From Oscillospiraceae bacterium (GTDB lineage Bacteria > Bacillota > Clostridia > Oscillospirales > Acutalibacteraceae), in contig CADABX010000001.1 of the NCBI GenBank assembly GCA_902786285.1, forward strand, positions 1 to 64,000: a stretch of DNA of 64,000 bases. The letters are read 5' to 3'. The position numbers were made by a program, and so were the translations under genes. How positions within the stretch are numbered: position 1 is the first letter of the stretch; each line of letters begins with the position of its first letter. A model generated the notes under the pieces. The model was not told where the DNA came from and made no database searches. It saw only the letters and a program-made list of their open reading frames with translations. Below, in pieces: positions 41,614 to 49,941 of the stretch.

Positions 41614-42869
41614 TTCTGTACCTCCAGTCTGACAACCAGCTCTTTCTTCTGCAGCGCATGGATATCGTCGGCTTTTACAACAACATATTCCATTTCGCCC
41701 GGCGCGAGCTTGGGCTTTTTCTTGTTATAGAGCACCTTGCCGTCGCTTTCCACAATGATGCGGGCGTTGCGGTAGACGTCTGCCACGCGGAAATAGAGCT
41801 TGACGTCCTTGTCGGTGTTTTCGTTGATGTTTTGCGGCACCACATAGCGCACGCCGTTTTGTCCCTTCACGGAGACATAGCGGTTTCTGCCCTTGGGCTT
41901 GTTCTTGATATAGGCCGCGGCGCCGGCGCCGGCGATCTGGCTTTCCTGCGTCACATAGTCGACCAGGTCATGCACCTGCAGCACGTTGCCGCACGCAAAG
42001 ATGCCCGGGCGGCTGGTCTGGCGGTTTTCGTCCACCACAGCGCCGTTGGTCACGGGGTCGATGATGATGCCGGCCATACGGGTCAGCTCGTTTTCGGGGA
42101 TCAGACCGACCGACAAAAGCAGCGTGTCGCATTCCACATATTGCTCCGTGCCGGGGATCGGACGGCGGTTTTCGTCCACATTGGCGATCGTCACACCCTC
42201 GAGGCGTTCGATGCCGTGCGTCTGGATGACGGTGCAGGAAAGCTTGAGCGGAATGCCCATATCCTCGAGGCACTGGACAATGTTGCGCTGCAAACCGCCG
42301 GAAAACGGCATCAGCTCGCACACCATTTCCACCTTGGCGCCCTCAAGCGTCATACGCCGCGCCATAATCAGGCCGATGTCGCCCGAGCCGAGGATCACGA
42401 TCTTTTTGCCCGGCATATAGCCGTCGATGTTGACATATTTCTGCGCCGTGCCGGCGGTCATGATGCCGGACGCACGCGAGCCGGGAATATCCAGCGCGCC
42501 GCGCGGCCGTTCGCGGCAGCCCATCGCAAGAATGATCGCCGTGGCATGGATTTCCAGCATACCGTCGACAGCGTTGGTGGCGATGACAATATTGCCGGTG
42601 CGGATTTCGAGCACCATGGTGTCGACCTTGACCTCGATATCGGTCTTTTCGACCTGTTCAATAAAGCGGTGGGCATATTCGGGGCCGGTGAGCTCCTCGC
42701 CGAAATAATGCAGACCGAAGCCCGCGTGGATGCACTGCTCCAGAATACCGCCGAGCGTTGCCGCACGTTCGAGGATCAGGATCTTTTTGACGCCCTCTTC
42801 TTTTGCCTGCAGCGCCGCGGCCATACCGGCGGGGCCGCCGCCGATGACAACTAAATCATATTTCTGCAT
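41610..42869 (-). CDS. NAD(P)/FAD-dependent oxidoreductase
   Basis: This 419-residue pyridine-nucleotide-disulfide-type flavoprotein has an FAD motif VVIGGGPAGMAAALQA at residues 7-22, an ATG-like motif AMGCRERPRGA near 113 and a second nucleotide motif VILGSGDIGLIMARRM near 153-168, so it should couple NAD(P)H to FAD. The C-terminal 100 residues form a small extra domain. With the GlpA-like protein upstream (10 bases) and DUF1667 downstream (4-base overlap) it resembles clostridial glycerol-3-phosphate or sarcosine-oxidase-type complexes. Confidence 0.88.
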   Translation of the reverse strand: MQKYDLVVIGGGPAGMAAALQAKEEGVKKILILERAATLGGILEQCIHAGFGLHYFGEELTGPEYAHRFIEQVEKTDIEVKVDTMVLEIRTGNIVIATNAVDGMLEIHATAIILAMGCRERPRGALDIPGSRASGIMTAGTAQKYVNIDGYMPGKKIVILGSGDIGLIMARRMTLEGAKVEMVCELMPFSGGLQRNIVQCLEDMGIPLKLSCTVIQTHGIERLEGVTIANVDENRRPIPGTEQYVECDTLLLSVGLIPENELTRMAGIIIDPVTNGAVVDENRQTSRPGIFACGNVLQVHDLVDYVTQESQIAGAGAAAYIKNKPKGRNRYVSVKGQNGVRYVVPQNINENTDKDVKLYFRVADVYRNARIIVESDGKVLYNKKKPKLAPGEMEYVVVKADDIHALQKKELVVRLEVQK

Positions 42870-42879
42870 CGTTCTTCCC

Positions 42880-44325
42880 TCACTTCGTTCTGTTATACAG
42901 GATCTTGGAGCCGTTGCCGAACTTGGTGATCTTGTTCATCTCTTCGCCCAGCTCGCGCGCCAGGATCTCGACCACCTTGGAGCCGCAGAAGCCGCCCTGA
43001 CAGCGACCCATGCCGGCACGGGTGCGGCGTTTGACGCCGTCCACATCCCGGGCGCCGCACGGCGCTTTGATCGCGTCGATGATCTCGCCTTCGGTGATCC
43101 CTTCGCAGCGGCAGATGATACGGCCGTAGCGCTTGTCTTTGGCCACCAGTGCCTTGCGTTCCTCGTCGCTCATCTCGTTGACACGCACCGGCGCCGGACG
43201 GTCGGTGCGGAACACCTCCTTGCGCTGATACTGCGGCGCGATCTCCTTGAAGATGTTGGCCACATACCGCGCGATGGCGGGCGCCGCGGTCAGGCCCGGC
43301 GATTCGATGCCGGCCACGTTGATGAAATGGCCGTTTGCCTTGCTCGGCGCAATCAGGAAATCGGCGTCGGGGCTGTCGATATGCGCACGCAGACCGGCAA
43401 ACGATGTGATGCTGTTGCGGGTGGAAAGTGTGGGGATGACGGTTTTGACGTCTTCCTTCACAATGTTGAGTCCTTCGATCGTGGTGTCGAGGTCAAGCTT
43501 GCTGTCGAAGTCGAGGTCAATCGCCGTCGGGCCCATCAGCACGTTGCCGTGGACGGTCGGGGTGACCAGAATGCCCTTGCCCATTTTGGACGGGCAGTGG
43601 AACAGCACATGGTTGACCATTTTCTTTTCGGTTTTATCCAGCAGATAGTATTCGCCCTTGCGCGGGATAATGCGGAACGAGGTGTCGCCGATCATTTTGG
43701 CAATCTGGTCGGCAAACACGCCGGCGCAGTTGATGACGTATTTGGCCTTGACCACGCCGCTGGCGGTGGACAAAAAGAACAGATCGTCCTTATATTCGAT
43801 ATCGAACACGCCGGAGTTGCGCTTGACGCGGGCGCCGTTGAGCACCGCGTTTTCGGTGCAGGCGATGGTCAGCTCATACGGGCTGACGATACCGGCTGTG
43901 GGTGCCCAGAGCGCGCCGACCGCCTCTTCGCTGATATACGGCTCCATCGTGCGCAGGCGCTCCTGGCTGATGATCTCCATATTCGGCACGCCGTTGGCAA
44001 AGCCGCGTTCAAACAGCTCGTCGAGCGTTTTCATATCATCCCAGTTATACGCCACAACCAGAGAGCCGATATTCTTATAGGGCACATGCAGCTTGTTGCA
44101 GTAATATGCCATCAGGGACGCGCCCTGCACATTGAGCTGGGCTTTGAGCGAGCCGGGCGCCGCGTCAAAACCGGCATGGACAATCGCGCTGTTGGCCTTG
44201 GACGTGCCCATGGCAACGTCGTTATACTTTTCCAACAGTACAACCTTCAGATCCAGCTTTGACATTTCACGCGTAATCATTGCGCCGCAGACGCCGGCGC
44301 CGATCACAGCAACATCATATTGCAT
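42880..44325 (-). CDS. GlpA-like FAD dehydrogenase with BFD [2Fe-2S] domain
   Basis: This 481-residue protein has an FAD-binding start VAVIGAGVCGAMITREMS (5-22), a DAO-type dehydrogenase core to about residue 370, and a C-terminal BFD-like domain with CRCEGITEGEI near 400 and GRCQGGFC near 445, giving four Cys for a [2Fe-2S] cluster. It most resembles anaerobic glycerol-3-phosphate dehydrogenase GlpA, oxidising glycerol 3-phosphate to dihydroxyacetone phosphate; 2-hydroxyglutarate-oxidase relatives are also similar. GGAGG precedes the ATG. It is the first gene of the trio, with a strong promoter at 44394-44422. Confidence 0.87.
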   Translation of the reverse strand: MQYDVAVIGAGVCGAMITREMSKLDLKVVLLEKYNDVAMGTSKANSAIVHAGFDAAPGSLKAQLNVQGASLMAYYCNKLHVPYKNIGSLVVAYNWDDMKTLDELFERGFANGVPNMEIISQERLRTMEPYISEEAVGALWAPTAGIVSPYELTIACTENAVLNGARVKRNSGVFDIEYKDDLFFLSTASGVVKAKYVINCAGVFADQIAKMIGDTSFRIIPRKGEYYLLDKTEKKMVNHVLFHCPSKMGKGILVTPTVHGNVLMGPTAIDLDFDSKLDLDTTIEGLNIVKEDVKTVIPTLSTRNSITSFAGLRAHIDSPDADFLIAPSKANGHFINVAGIESPGLTAAPAIARYVANIFKEIAPQYQRKEVFRTDRPAPVRVNEMSDEERKALVAKDKRYGRIICRCEGITEGEIIDAIKAPCGARDVDGVKRRTRAGMGRCQGGFCGSKVVEILARELGEEMNKITKFGNGSKILYNRTK

Positions 44326-44393
44326 TGTTTGTTTCCTCCGTTTCTTCTAAAAGCAATACCGCCCCGGCAAAACCGCAGCGGTACCGTAATTTT

Positions 44394-44422
44394 ATTGTAA
44401 CACCTCAACGGATAATCGTCAA
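44394..44422 (-). promoter_or_regulatory. Promoter of the redox trio
   Basis: On the minus strand TTGACG (44417-44422), 17 bases and TACAAT (44394-44399) lie 69 bases before the ATG. A small GC hairpin lies in the leader. Confidence 0.75.
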
Positions 44423-44481
44423 CAACCTCGGGCGAAATCCATTGCTAAATTTTAAAAAGTATTTTTGTTTATCGTGCCGAA

Positions 44482-47097
44482 TCACAGCCAGAGCTGCCGG
44501 ATATCGGAGCTTTGGCTGCTCAACAGGCCTGTATCGCTGCGCACGCAGGCCTTCACCTTAAAGCATGCGCGGCTGCCGCGGGGATAGGCGCCGGTGGTAA
44601 AGGCAGTTTTGTCCGTGGTGCCGATGCAGATCTGTCTGCCGTTTTTCTTCGGCGCATAGTAGATTTCGTAGTCGCAGTCGCCGGCGTTGTTCCAGCGCAG
44701 CACCGCCGTCTGTCCGCTTCGCGATACCGAAAGCGACACCGGCAGCGGTTTTGTTGCCGTCAGCTTGTCACTGCTCGGGTCGCTGCGCAAGGTCGTTTTG
44801 CCGCTTTTTGCAAGCGCAACCACATAAAACGTGTATTTGTGTCCGGCGGCGCGGTCTTTGATCCTGTAATACAGGCCGGTCGTCGTGCCGAGCTTTTGCG
44901 ACTTTTTGCCGATCTTTTCATACACGGCGTAGCCCGTGGCGCCGCTGACCTTTTGCCACGACAGCGTCACGGCCGTGGTGCTTTGCGCCGCATCAAGACC
45001 GGTCGGCTTGCGCGGCACGATTTGCAGCCGGAGTGTCTTTTCGCCGGCGTAATTGCGGCGGAATGTCACCGTCACGGTATAGACGCCGATTTTCTTGCGT
45101 CCCTTTTCATAGGCGACGGTATAGTCGCGCTTTGCCTTGAGCGTGTTGCCCGCTTTGTCTTTGACGATGACCGCGGGCGTTTTCCGCTTGCCGTCGAACG
45201 TGTAGCGCGCCTTTTCGAGCTTGACGCTTTGGATGCGCGAAATCGTTTCCTTTTTGATCGTTTTGCCGCAGCGTTTGCAAGTCTGCACGATTCTGCCGTT
45301 CTTTTTCAGTGTTGCCGGCGTGCGGGTCGCTTTGACCTTGTGGCCGAGGGCTTTGACGGGTTCCTGCTTTTGCAGCACTTTGCCGCAGACGCTGCAATGG
45401 CTGCCCGCGGTTTTTCCGTCCTTGAGACAGGTGGCGCTCTTCGCCTTGTCAACCGCAACCGTATGGCCGGTGCGCGGCAAAGCCGTTACATTTTGCCGTT
45501 TGCCGCAGCGTGTGCAGTGGTGCGACTGTTCGCCCTGCGCAGTACAGGTGGGCGTTTTGTCCACCGTCCACTTTGTTTCAAAAGCATGGCCCAACGCCGG
45601 GAGTGTGATCTCCTGCTGGACACCGCAGACGCTGCAGCGTCCGAGGGCGCGGCCGGCGGTGGTGCACGACGGTTCCAGATAGATTTCCTGCGGCACAAAG
45701 CTGTGTCCCGTGGCCGGGATCGTGCCGGCTTTTTCCAGTTCCTTGCCGCAATACGCGCAGTGGGCGCCGCTGCTTTTGCCGGGTTCGGTGCAGGTCGGCG
45801 GCGTGACCACGTCATAGACTTTTTGATGATCGGTGCGCGGGATCGGCGTTATATCGCTGCGCTTGCCGCAGCGGGTACAATAATGCGACTGCTCGCCCTG
45901 CGCGGTACAGGTGGGCGCTTTGTCCACCACCCAGGTCGGATCAAACTGATGCCCGAGCGATGGTGTGGTCTGGTTCTTCGCGTTGCCGCAGCGGCTGCAG
46001 GTCACGGTTGCGGAACCGTTCGACGTGCAGGTTGCCTCCGAGATCACGGCCGTCTGCACATAGTCGTGGCCGAGCGCGGGCGCCGTCGTGCCGGCTTCGA
46101 TCACCTTGCCGCAGACAGCGCAGATGACTCTGCCGCGGGTGCCGCTTTTGGTACAGGTGGGCGAAACGTCGTCTTTTTGCGGCGTGTGTGCCACACGATC
46201 GAGCGAGATCACATTTTTGCGTGCATCGCAGCGCAAACAGTGGTAGGACTGTTCGCCCTTGGCCGTGCAGCTCGGCGCACGGTCAACGGTGGGCGTGGTG
46301 CTGTAATCGTGGCCGAGGGCGGGCACCGTTTTTTGTTCGGTGCTGCCGCAAACGGTACAGACCAGCTGCATTTCACCTTTTTCGGTGCAGGTCGGCGCTT
46401 TGGTCTGCTGCCCGGTTTCCGGAAAGCTGTGGCCGTTTGCCTTTACAAATTTGTCCTGCTTCTGTGCGCCGCAGCTGCGGCAGGTATGCAGCGTATAGCC
46501 CTGTTCGGTACAGGTGGGCGGAACGACAGTATCCGCAAAGGTGTGTCCGGTCTTTTCAATCGGCAGCGTTTCCATCTTGACGCCGCAGCGGGTGCACGAC
46601 CGGCTGCGCAAGCCTGCGGTTTCACACGTTGCCGCCTGCTCCACAACCCACAGCCCGGCCTCATGACCGAGCGGGGAAACGTACTGGTCGTCCATTGTAT
46701 CGCCGCAGATGTCGCAGACCCGATGGCGATAGCCGGACGACGTGCACGTCGGCTCCACCTGCGTATAGGTAAAGCTGTGGTTGGTCGTTTTGATCGTCAG
46801 CAAATCCGTCACAGCGTCGCAGCGCGTGCAATGGCGCGTTTTGAGACCTTCCGTATAACAGGTCGGTTCCCGATCCACGGTCCAGGTCGTTGCATAATCG
46901 TGCCCCAGCGCATCGAGCACCTCGGTTTTGACCGTGCCGCAGTCGCAGCGCCAGACCCTGGCGCCCTGCGCGGTGCAGGTGGCCGGCGTTTCGGTTACAA
47001 GAGAAAAGCTGTGGGTGTGCCCATCGTCCGCCGCAGCCGCGGCAAGCGGCAGCAGCAGAAGAAAAAACAGGAGTGCACCGGTCAGTGCTCGTTTCAT
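44482..47097 (-). CDS. Secreted Cys-knuckle repeat protein with FN3-like tail
   Basis: This 871-residue exported protein has a signal peptide (1-22). From about residue 27 to 620 there are fourteen full repeats of some 42 residues plus one degenerate copy. Each has a TCTxxG turn followed about ten residues later by CxxCG and then an LGH or TGH pair, for example ATCTAQG-CDCG and TCTEKG-CTVCG. The Cys and His could bind zinc or form disulfides. Then come a basic linker (about 625-690) and two fibronectin-III-like domains (about 690-780 and 785-871). No anchor is seen. Related repeats occur in clostridial surface proteins of unknown role. It lies 24 bases after a glycosyltransferase gene and is probably in its operon. 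Confidence 0.8.
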   Translation of the reverse strand: MKRALTGALLFFLLLLPLAAAAADDGHTHSFSLVTETPATCTAQGARVWRCDCGTVKTEVLDALGHDYATTWTVDREPTCYTEGLKTRHCTRCDAVTDLLTIKTTNHSFTYTQVEPTCTSSGYRHRVCDICGDTMDDQYVSPLGHEAGLWVVEQAATCETAGLRSRSCTRCGVKMETLPIEKTGHTFADTVVPPTCTEQGYTLHTCRSCGAQKQDKFVKANGHSFPETGQQTKAPTCTEKGEMQLVCTVCGSTEQKTVPALGHDYSTTPTVDRAPSCTAKGEQSYHCLRCDARKNVISLDRVAHTPQKDDVSPTCTKSGTRGRVICAVCGKVIEAGTTAPALGHDYVQTAVISEATCTSNGSATVTCSRCGNAKNQTTPSLGHQFDPTWVVDKAPTCTAQGEQSHYCTRCGKRSDITPIPRTDHQKVYDVVTPPTCTEPGKSSGAHCAYCGKELEKAGTIPATGHSFVPQEIYLEPSCTTAGRALGRCSVCGVQQEITLPALGHAFETKWTVDKTPTCTAQGEQSHHCTRCGKRQNVTALPRTGHTVAVDKAKSATCLKDGKTAGSHCSVCGKVLQKQEPVKALGHKVKATRTPATLKKNGRIVQTCKRCGKTIKKETISRIQSVKLEKARYTFDGKRKTPAVIVKDKAGNTLKAKRDYTVAYEKGRKKIGVYTVTVTFRRNYAGEKTLRLQIVPRKPTGLDAAQSTTAVTLSWQKVSGATGYAVYEKIGKKSQKLGTTTGLYYRIKDRAAGHKYTFYVVALAKSGKTTLRSDPSSDKLTATKPLPVSLSVSRSGQTAVLRWNNAGDCDYEIYYAPKKNGRQICIGTTDKTAFTTGAYPRGSRACFKVKACVRSDTGLLSSQSSDIRQLWL

Positions 47098-47121
47098 ATT
47101 TCCATCCCCTTGTGTTTCACG

Positions 47122-48051
47122 TCATCGTTTCAGATTGCTTTCCCGTATGATATAATCCGGGCGATCCTTCACCTGGGTGTAGACCCGGGCAAGATAGGCG
47201 CCGAGCAGGCCGATTGCGCAAAGAATTGCGCCGCCCAGCAGCAGCAGTACAATCAGCACCGCATGCACCGACGATACGCCTTTGCCGCAAAGGCGCACAA
47301 TCAAAACGATCAGCGCATACAGCAGTGCGCCGCCGCACAGCGCACCGCCCGCATACAGCGGCAGCCGGAGCGGCAGATCGGAAAACGCCAAAATACCGTC
47401 GCACGCATAGGCAAACAGCTTTTTGAAATTCCATTTGGCCTCCCCTGCCGCGCGGGCCGTGTTTTCGTGGGGGAACCATTTGGTGCGAAAGCCCACAAAG
47501 CTGAACAGCCCTTTGGTAAACCGGCGGTGCTCGCCGAGCGACAGCAGCGCGTCGACAACAACGCGTTTCATCACACGAAAATCCTGCGCGCCGGGGTCGA
47601 TTTCGACGTCGGTCATCCGGTTTGCAACTTTGTAAAACGCGTCGGAAAGGCGGCTTTTCAGCTTTGTTTCGCCCGTGCGGTCCACCCGCTTTGCCGCCGC
47701 AACGTCATAGCCTTCCTCGATCGCACGCAGCATTTCGGGCAGCAGCGCCGGACTGTGCTGCAAATCGGCGTCGAGAATGCCGACCAGCGCCGCCGTGCTC
47801 GCGCGCAGACCGGCGAGCATCGCGCTTTCCTTGCCGAAGTTGCGCGAAAACGAAAGATATCTGACCCGGCTGTCCTGCGCGGCGAAGCGCTGCAGCGTTT
47901 CGAGCGTTTGATCACTGCTGCCGTCGTCCACAAAGATCAGCGTTGTCTGATAATCCGGCAGTGTCTGCAGCGTTTTTTGGACAGCCTCATAAAACAGCGG
48001 CAGCACTGCCTGCTCGTTATAGCACGGAACGATCAGATCCAATGTCTTCAT
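47122..48051 (-). CDS. Glycosyltransferase family 2, membrane-bound
   Basis: This 309-residue GT-A enzyme has an N-terminal LDLIVPCYNEQAVLPLFYE, FVDDGSSDQT near 40 and DADLQHSPALLPEM near 93 (the DxD site), then two C-terminal membrane helices (about 225-250 and 262-287). This is the GtrB/DPM1-like plan, in which a sugar is moved onto undecaprenyl phosphate or a related lipid carrier. The start is at ATG 48051, overlapping the upstream stop by 4 bases. It is followed by the Cys-repeat secreted protein, perhaps its modified product, though this is only positional. Confidence 0.9.
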   Translation of the reverse strand: MKTLDLIVPCYNEQAVLPLFYEAVQKTLQTLPDYQTTLIFVDDGSSDQTLETLQRFAAQDSRVRYLSFSRNFGKESAMLAGLRASTAALVGILDADLQHSPALLPEMLRAIEEGYDVAAAKRVDRTGETKLKSRLSDAFYKVANRMTDVEIDPGAQDFRVMKRVVVDALLSLGEHRRFTKGLFSFVGFRTKWFPHENTARAAGEAKWNFKKLFAYACDGILAFSDLPLRLPLYAGGALCGGALLYALIVLIVRLCGKGVSSVHAVLIVLLLLGGAILCAIGLLGAYLARVYTQVKDRPDYIIRESNLKR

Positions 48052-49841
48052 CTTGGTTCCCTTCTCTCTGCGGCAAAGGCTTGTGAAGAAAACCATGCCG
48101 CCAGTTTCTTTGCCGCACGCACCAGATCGTCGTGCGCCGTGTTTTTGACCTGTTCGAACGGCAAATGCCGGTCGTTGGTTTCAAACACTTTTACAATGCC
48201 GCCCTGCCTGACCGCGTCTTCTTCGGCGGCAAGCAGCCCCACAACGGCGGCCACCGGCGTTTGGCCGGCACGGCTGGCAACGCCGAACGGCGCTTTGCCC
48301 ATCAGGCTTTGCGCGTCCATTTTGCCTTCGCCCGTCACAATAAGATCCGCCGTTTTGGCGCGGTCGGAAAACCGCGCGGCGTCCAGAATACAGTCGATGC
48401 CGCTTTGCAGCGCTGCGCCGCAGAAGGACTGCAGTATAAATCCCATGCCGCCGGCCGCGCCCGCGCCGGGCAAAAACGCGTTGTCCTTGCCGGTTGTGTT
48501 TGCCGTGCAAAACGCGAGCTGACGAAGACCGAGGTCAAGAAGGCGCACCTGCGACGGATCGGCGCCCTTTTGCGGCGCAAAGATATGTGCGGCGCCGTTG
48601 GGCCCAACGAGCGGATTTTTCACGTCGCACAACACGCGCAGCGTGGTCGTTTGCAGCCGCGGATCAAGACCCGAAAGGTCGATCCGCCGCAGCCGCAGCA
48701 GCGCGCCGCCGCCGGGCGGCAGTTCGGTTTCGTCCCTGTCCAAAAACCGTGCGCCGAGCGCACGCAGAAAGCCGGTGCCGCCGTCGGTCATGGCGCTGCC
48801 GCCCAGACCGAGCAAAACCGTTTTACACCCGCGATCGAGCGCGTCGCGCAGCAATTCTCCGGTGCCGTAGGACGACGCGCGCATGGCGTCGTTTTCTTTT
48901 TCAATCGCAATGCCGCTGGCCGCGGCCGTTTCCATCACCGCCGTGCCGTCCGGCAAAACCGCGTAGGCCGCGTCGACCGGATGGCCGAGCGGGCTTTGCA
49001 CCGTCCGCGTGCGCCTTTCGCCGCCGAAAATTTTCAGATAGGCATCCACGGTGCCCTCGCCGCCGTCGGCGATCGGCAGTTCGATTGCTGTGAGCGCCGG
49101 GTCTTCACCCGTCAGCACATCCGCCAGCGTCGAAGCAACCGCAACGGCAGAGAGCGTACCCTTAAACGAATCCGGCGCGAGCAAAACGGTTTTGCCGCCG
49201 CGCACAAGACGCAGCACGCCGCGCAGATCGCCGAACACCGGGCAGCCGGTTGCTTCCAGCCGGGACCGGCTGTTGTGGCCGCGGGCAACCAGCGCACACG
49301 CGCAGCCGATGGCTTCGGCCGTTTCAAAATCGTGGGTCGTGTCGCCCACAAAAAGCGTCCGTTTCGGGTCGGCGCCGTGCCTTTGCAGCCAGTCGAGTGC
49401 CACGGCAACCTTGCTTTTGCCGAGATTGTTTTCGCTGCCGAGCACCGAATCGAACCGCGCCGTCAGATCATACCGCGCCACCTGCTTTTGCAGCAGCGTA
49501 TGCTCCGTGGCGGAGATCACGACCTGCCGCACGCCGCTGTCATGCAGCGCGTCGATTACAGGCAGCGCGTCGTCAAACAGACGGACGCCGTCCAGCCCCG
49601 CCGCGTAGGTGTCGGCATATTCGTTTGCGACGTCGGCGTAGTCCTCTTTGGAAAAATCGAAGCCGAGTGCGCGGTAAAACTCGATGATCGGAAAGCCGAA
49701 GTGTTCGAGATAATAGTCTTTGTCGGCGCGTTCAAACAGCCCGCGGCGGCGCAGCAGCTCGTTTTCCACGGAAAGATTGAGCGCCAAATCGTCCAGCAGC
49801 GTGCCGTTCCAGTCCCACAGCACATAGTCATATCGCCGCAT
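48048..49841 (-). CDS. HAD phosphatase-glycerate kinase fusion
   Basis: This 597-residue protein joins two enzymes in one unbroken frame. Residues 1-212 are a HAD hydrolase of the phosphoglycolate phosphatase kind: DWNGTLLDD at 10-18 (the second Asp replaced by Asn12), VISATEH near 110 and FVGDTTHDFETAEAIG near 165. Residues about 217-590 are a glycerate 2-kinase (GlxK/GarK family): LAPDSFKGTLSA near 220, PIADGGEGTVDA near 252, LGLGGSAMTDGG near 345 and VTGEGKMDAQS near 515. Together they could turn phosphoglycolate or related esters and glycerate into glycolytic intermediates. GGAGG precedes the ATG. The fusion is unusual to my knowledge. Confidence 0.85.
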   Translation of the reverse strand: MRRYDYVLWDWNGTLLDDLALNLSVENELLRRRGLFERADKDYYLEHFGFPIIEFYRALGFDFSKEDYADVANEYADTYAAGLDGVRLFDDALPVIDALHDSGVRQVVISATEHTLLQKQVARYDLTARFDSVLGSENNLGKSKVAVALDWLQRHGADPKRTLFVGDTTHDFETAEAIGCACALVARGHNSRSRLEATGCPVFGDLRGVLRLVRGGKTVLLAPDSFKGTLSAVAVASTLADVLTGEDPALTAIELPIADGGEGTVDAYLKIFGGERRTRTVQSPLGHPVDAAYAVLPDGTAVMETAAASGIAIEKENDAMRASSYGTGELLRDALDRGCKTVLLGLGGSAMTDGGTGFLRALGARFLDRDETELPPGGGALLRLRRIDLSGLDPRLQTTTLRVLCDVKNPLVGPNGAAHIFAPQKGADPSQVRLLDLGLRQLAFCTANTTGKDNAFLPGAGAAGGMGFILQSFCGAALQSGIDCILDAARFSDRAKTADLIVTGEGKMDAQSLMGKAPFGVASRAGQTPVAAVVGLLAAEEDAVRQGGIVKVFETNDRHLPFEQVKNTAHDDLVRAAKKLAAWFSSQAFAAERREPR

Positions 49842-49868
49842 CCCGTCACCTCCGGATGGATTTGTTTT

Positions 49869-49897
49869 ATTGTATCACATTTCGCACCCCGGTGCAA
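49869..49897 (-). promoter_or_regulatory. Promoter of the HAD-glycerate kinase operon
   Basis: On the minus strand TTGCAC (49892-49897), 17 bases and TACAAT (49869-49874) lie 28 bases before the ATG. Confidence 0.7.
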
Positions 49898-49904
49898 GAA
49901 AAAA

Positions 49905-49929
49905 CGGCACGAAGCGCTGCCTCGTGCCG
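49905..49929 (-). terminator. Terminator of the 596-residue membrane protein gene
   Basis: The 9-bp stem CGGCACGAA/CTCGTGCCG (49905-49913 with 49921-49929, near perfect) is followed on the minus strand by T6, 13 bases past the stop. Confidence 0.85.
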
Positions 49930-49941
49930 AAAAGATCGGGT

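Noticed and set aside
44512..48522. A 1336-codon plus-strand open frame across three minus-strand genes
   Set aside because: It lies antisense to a clear glycosyltransferase, a repeat protein and part of the kinase fusion, has no ribosome site, and its translation is rich in Arg, Ala, His and Gly as expected from the reverse of GC-rich codons.
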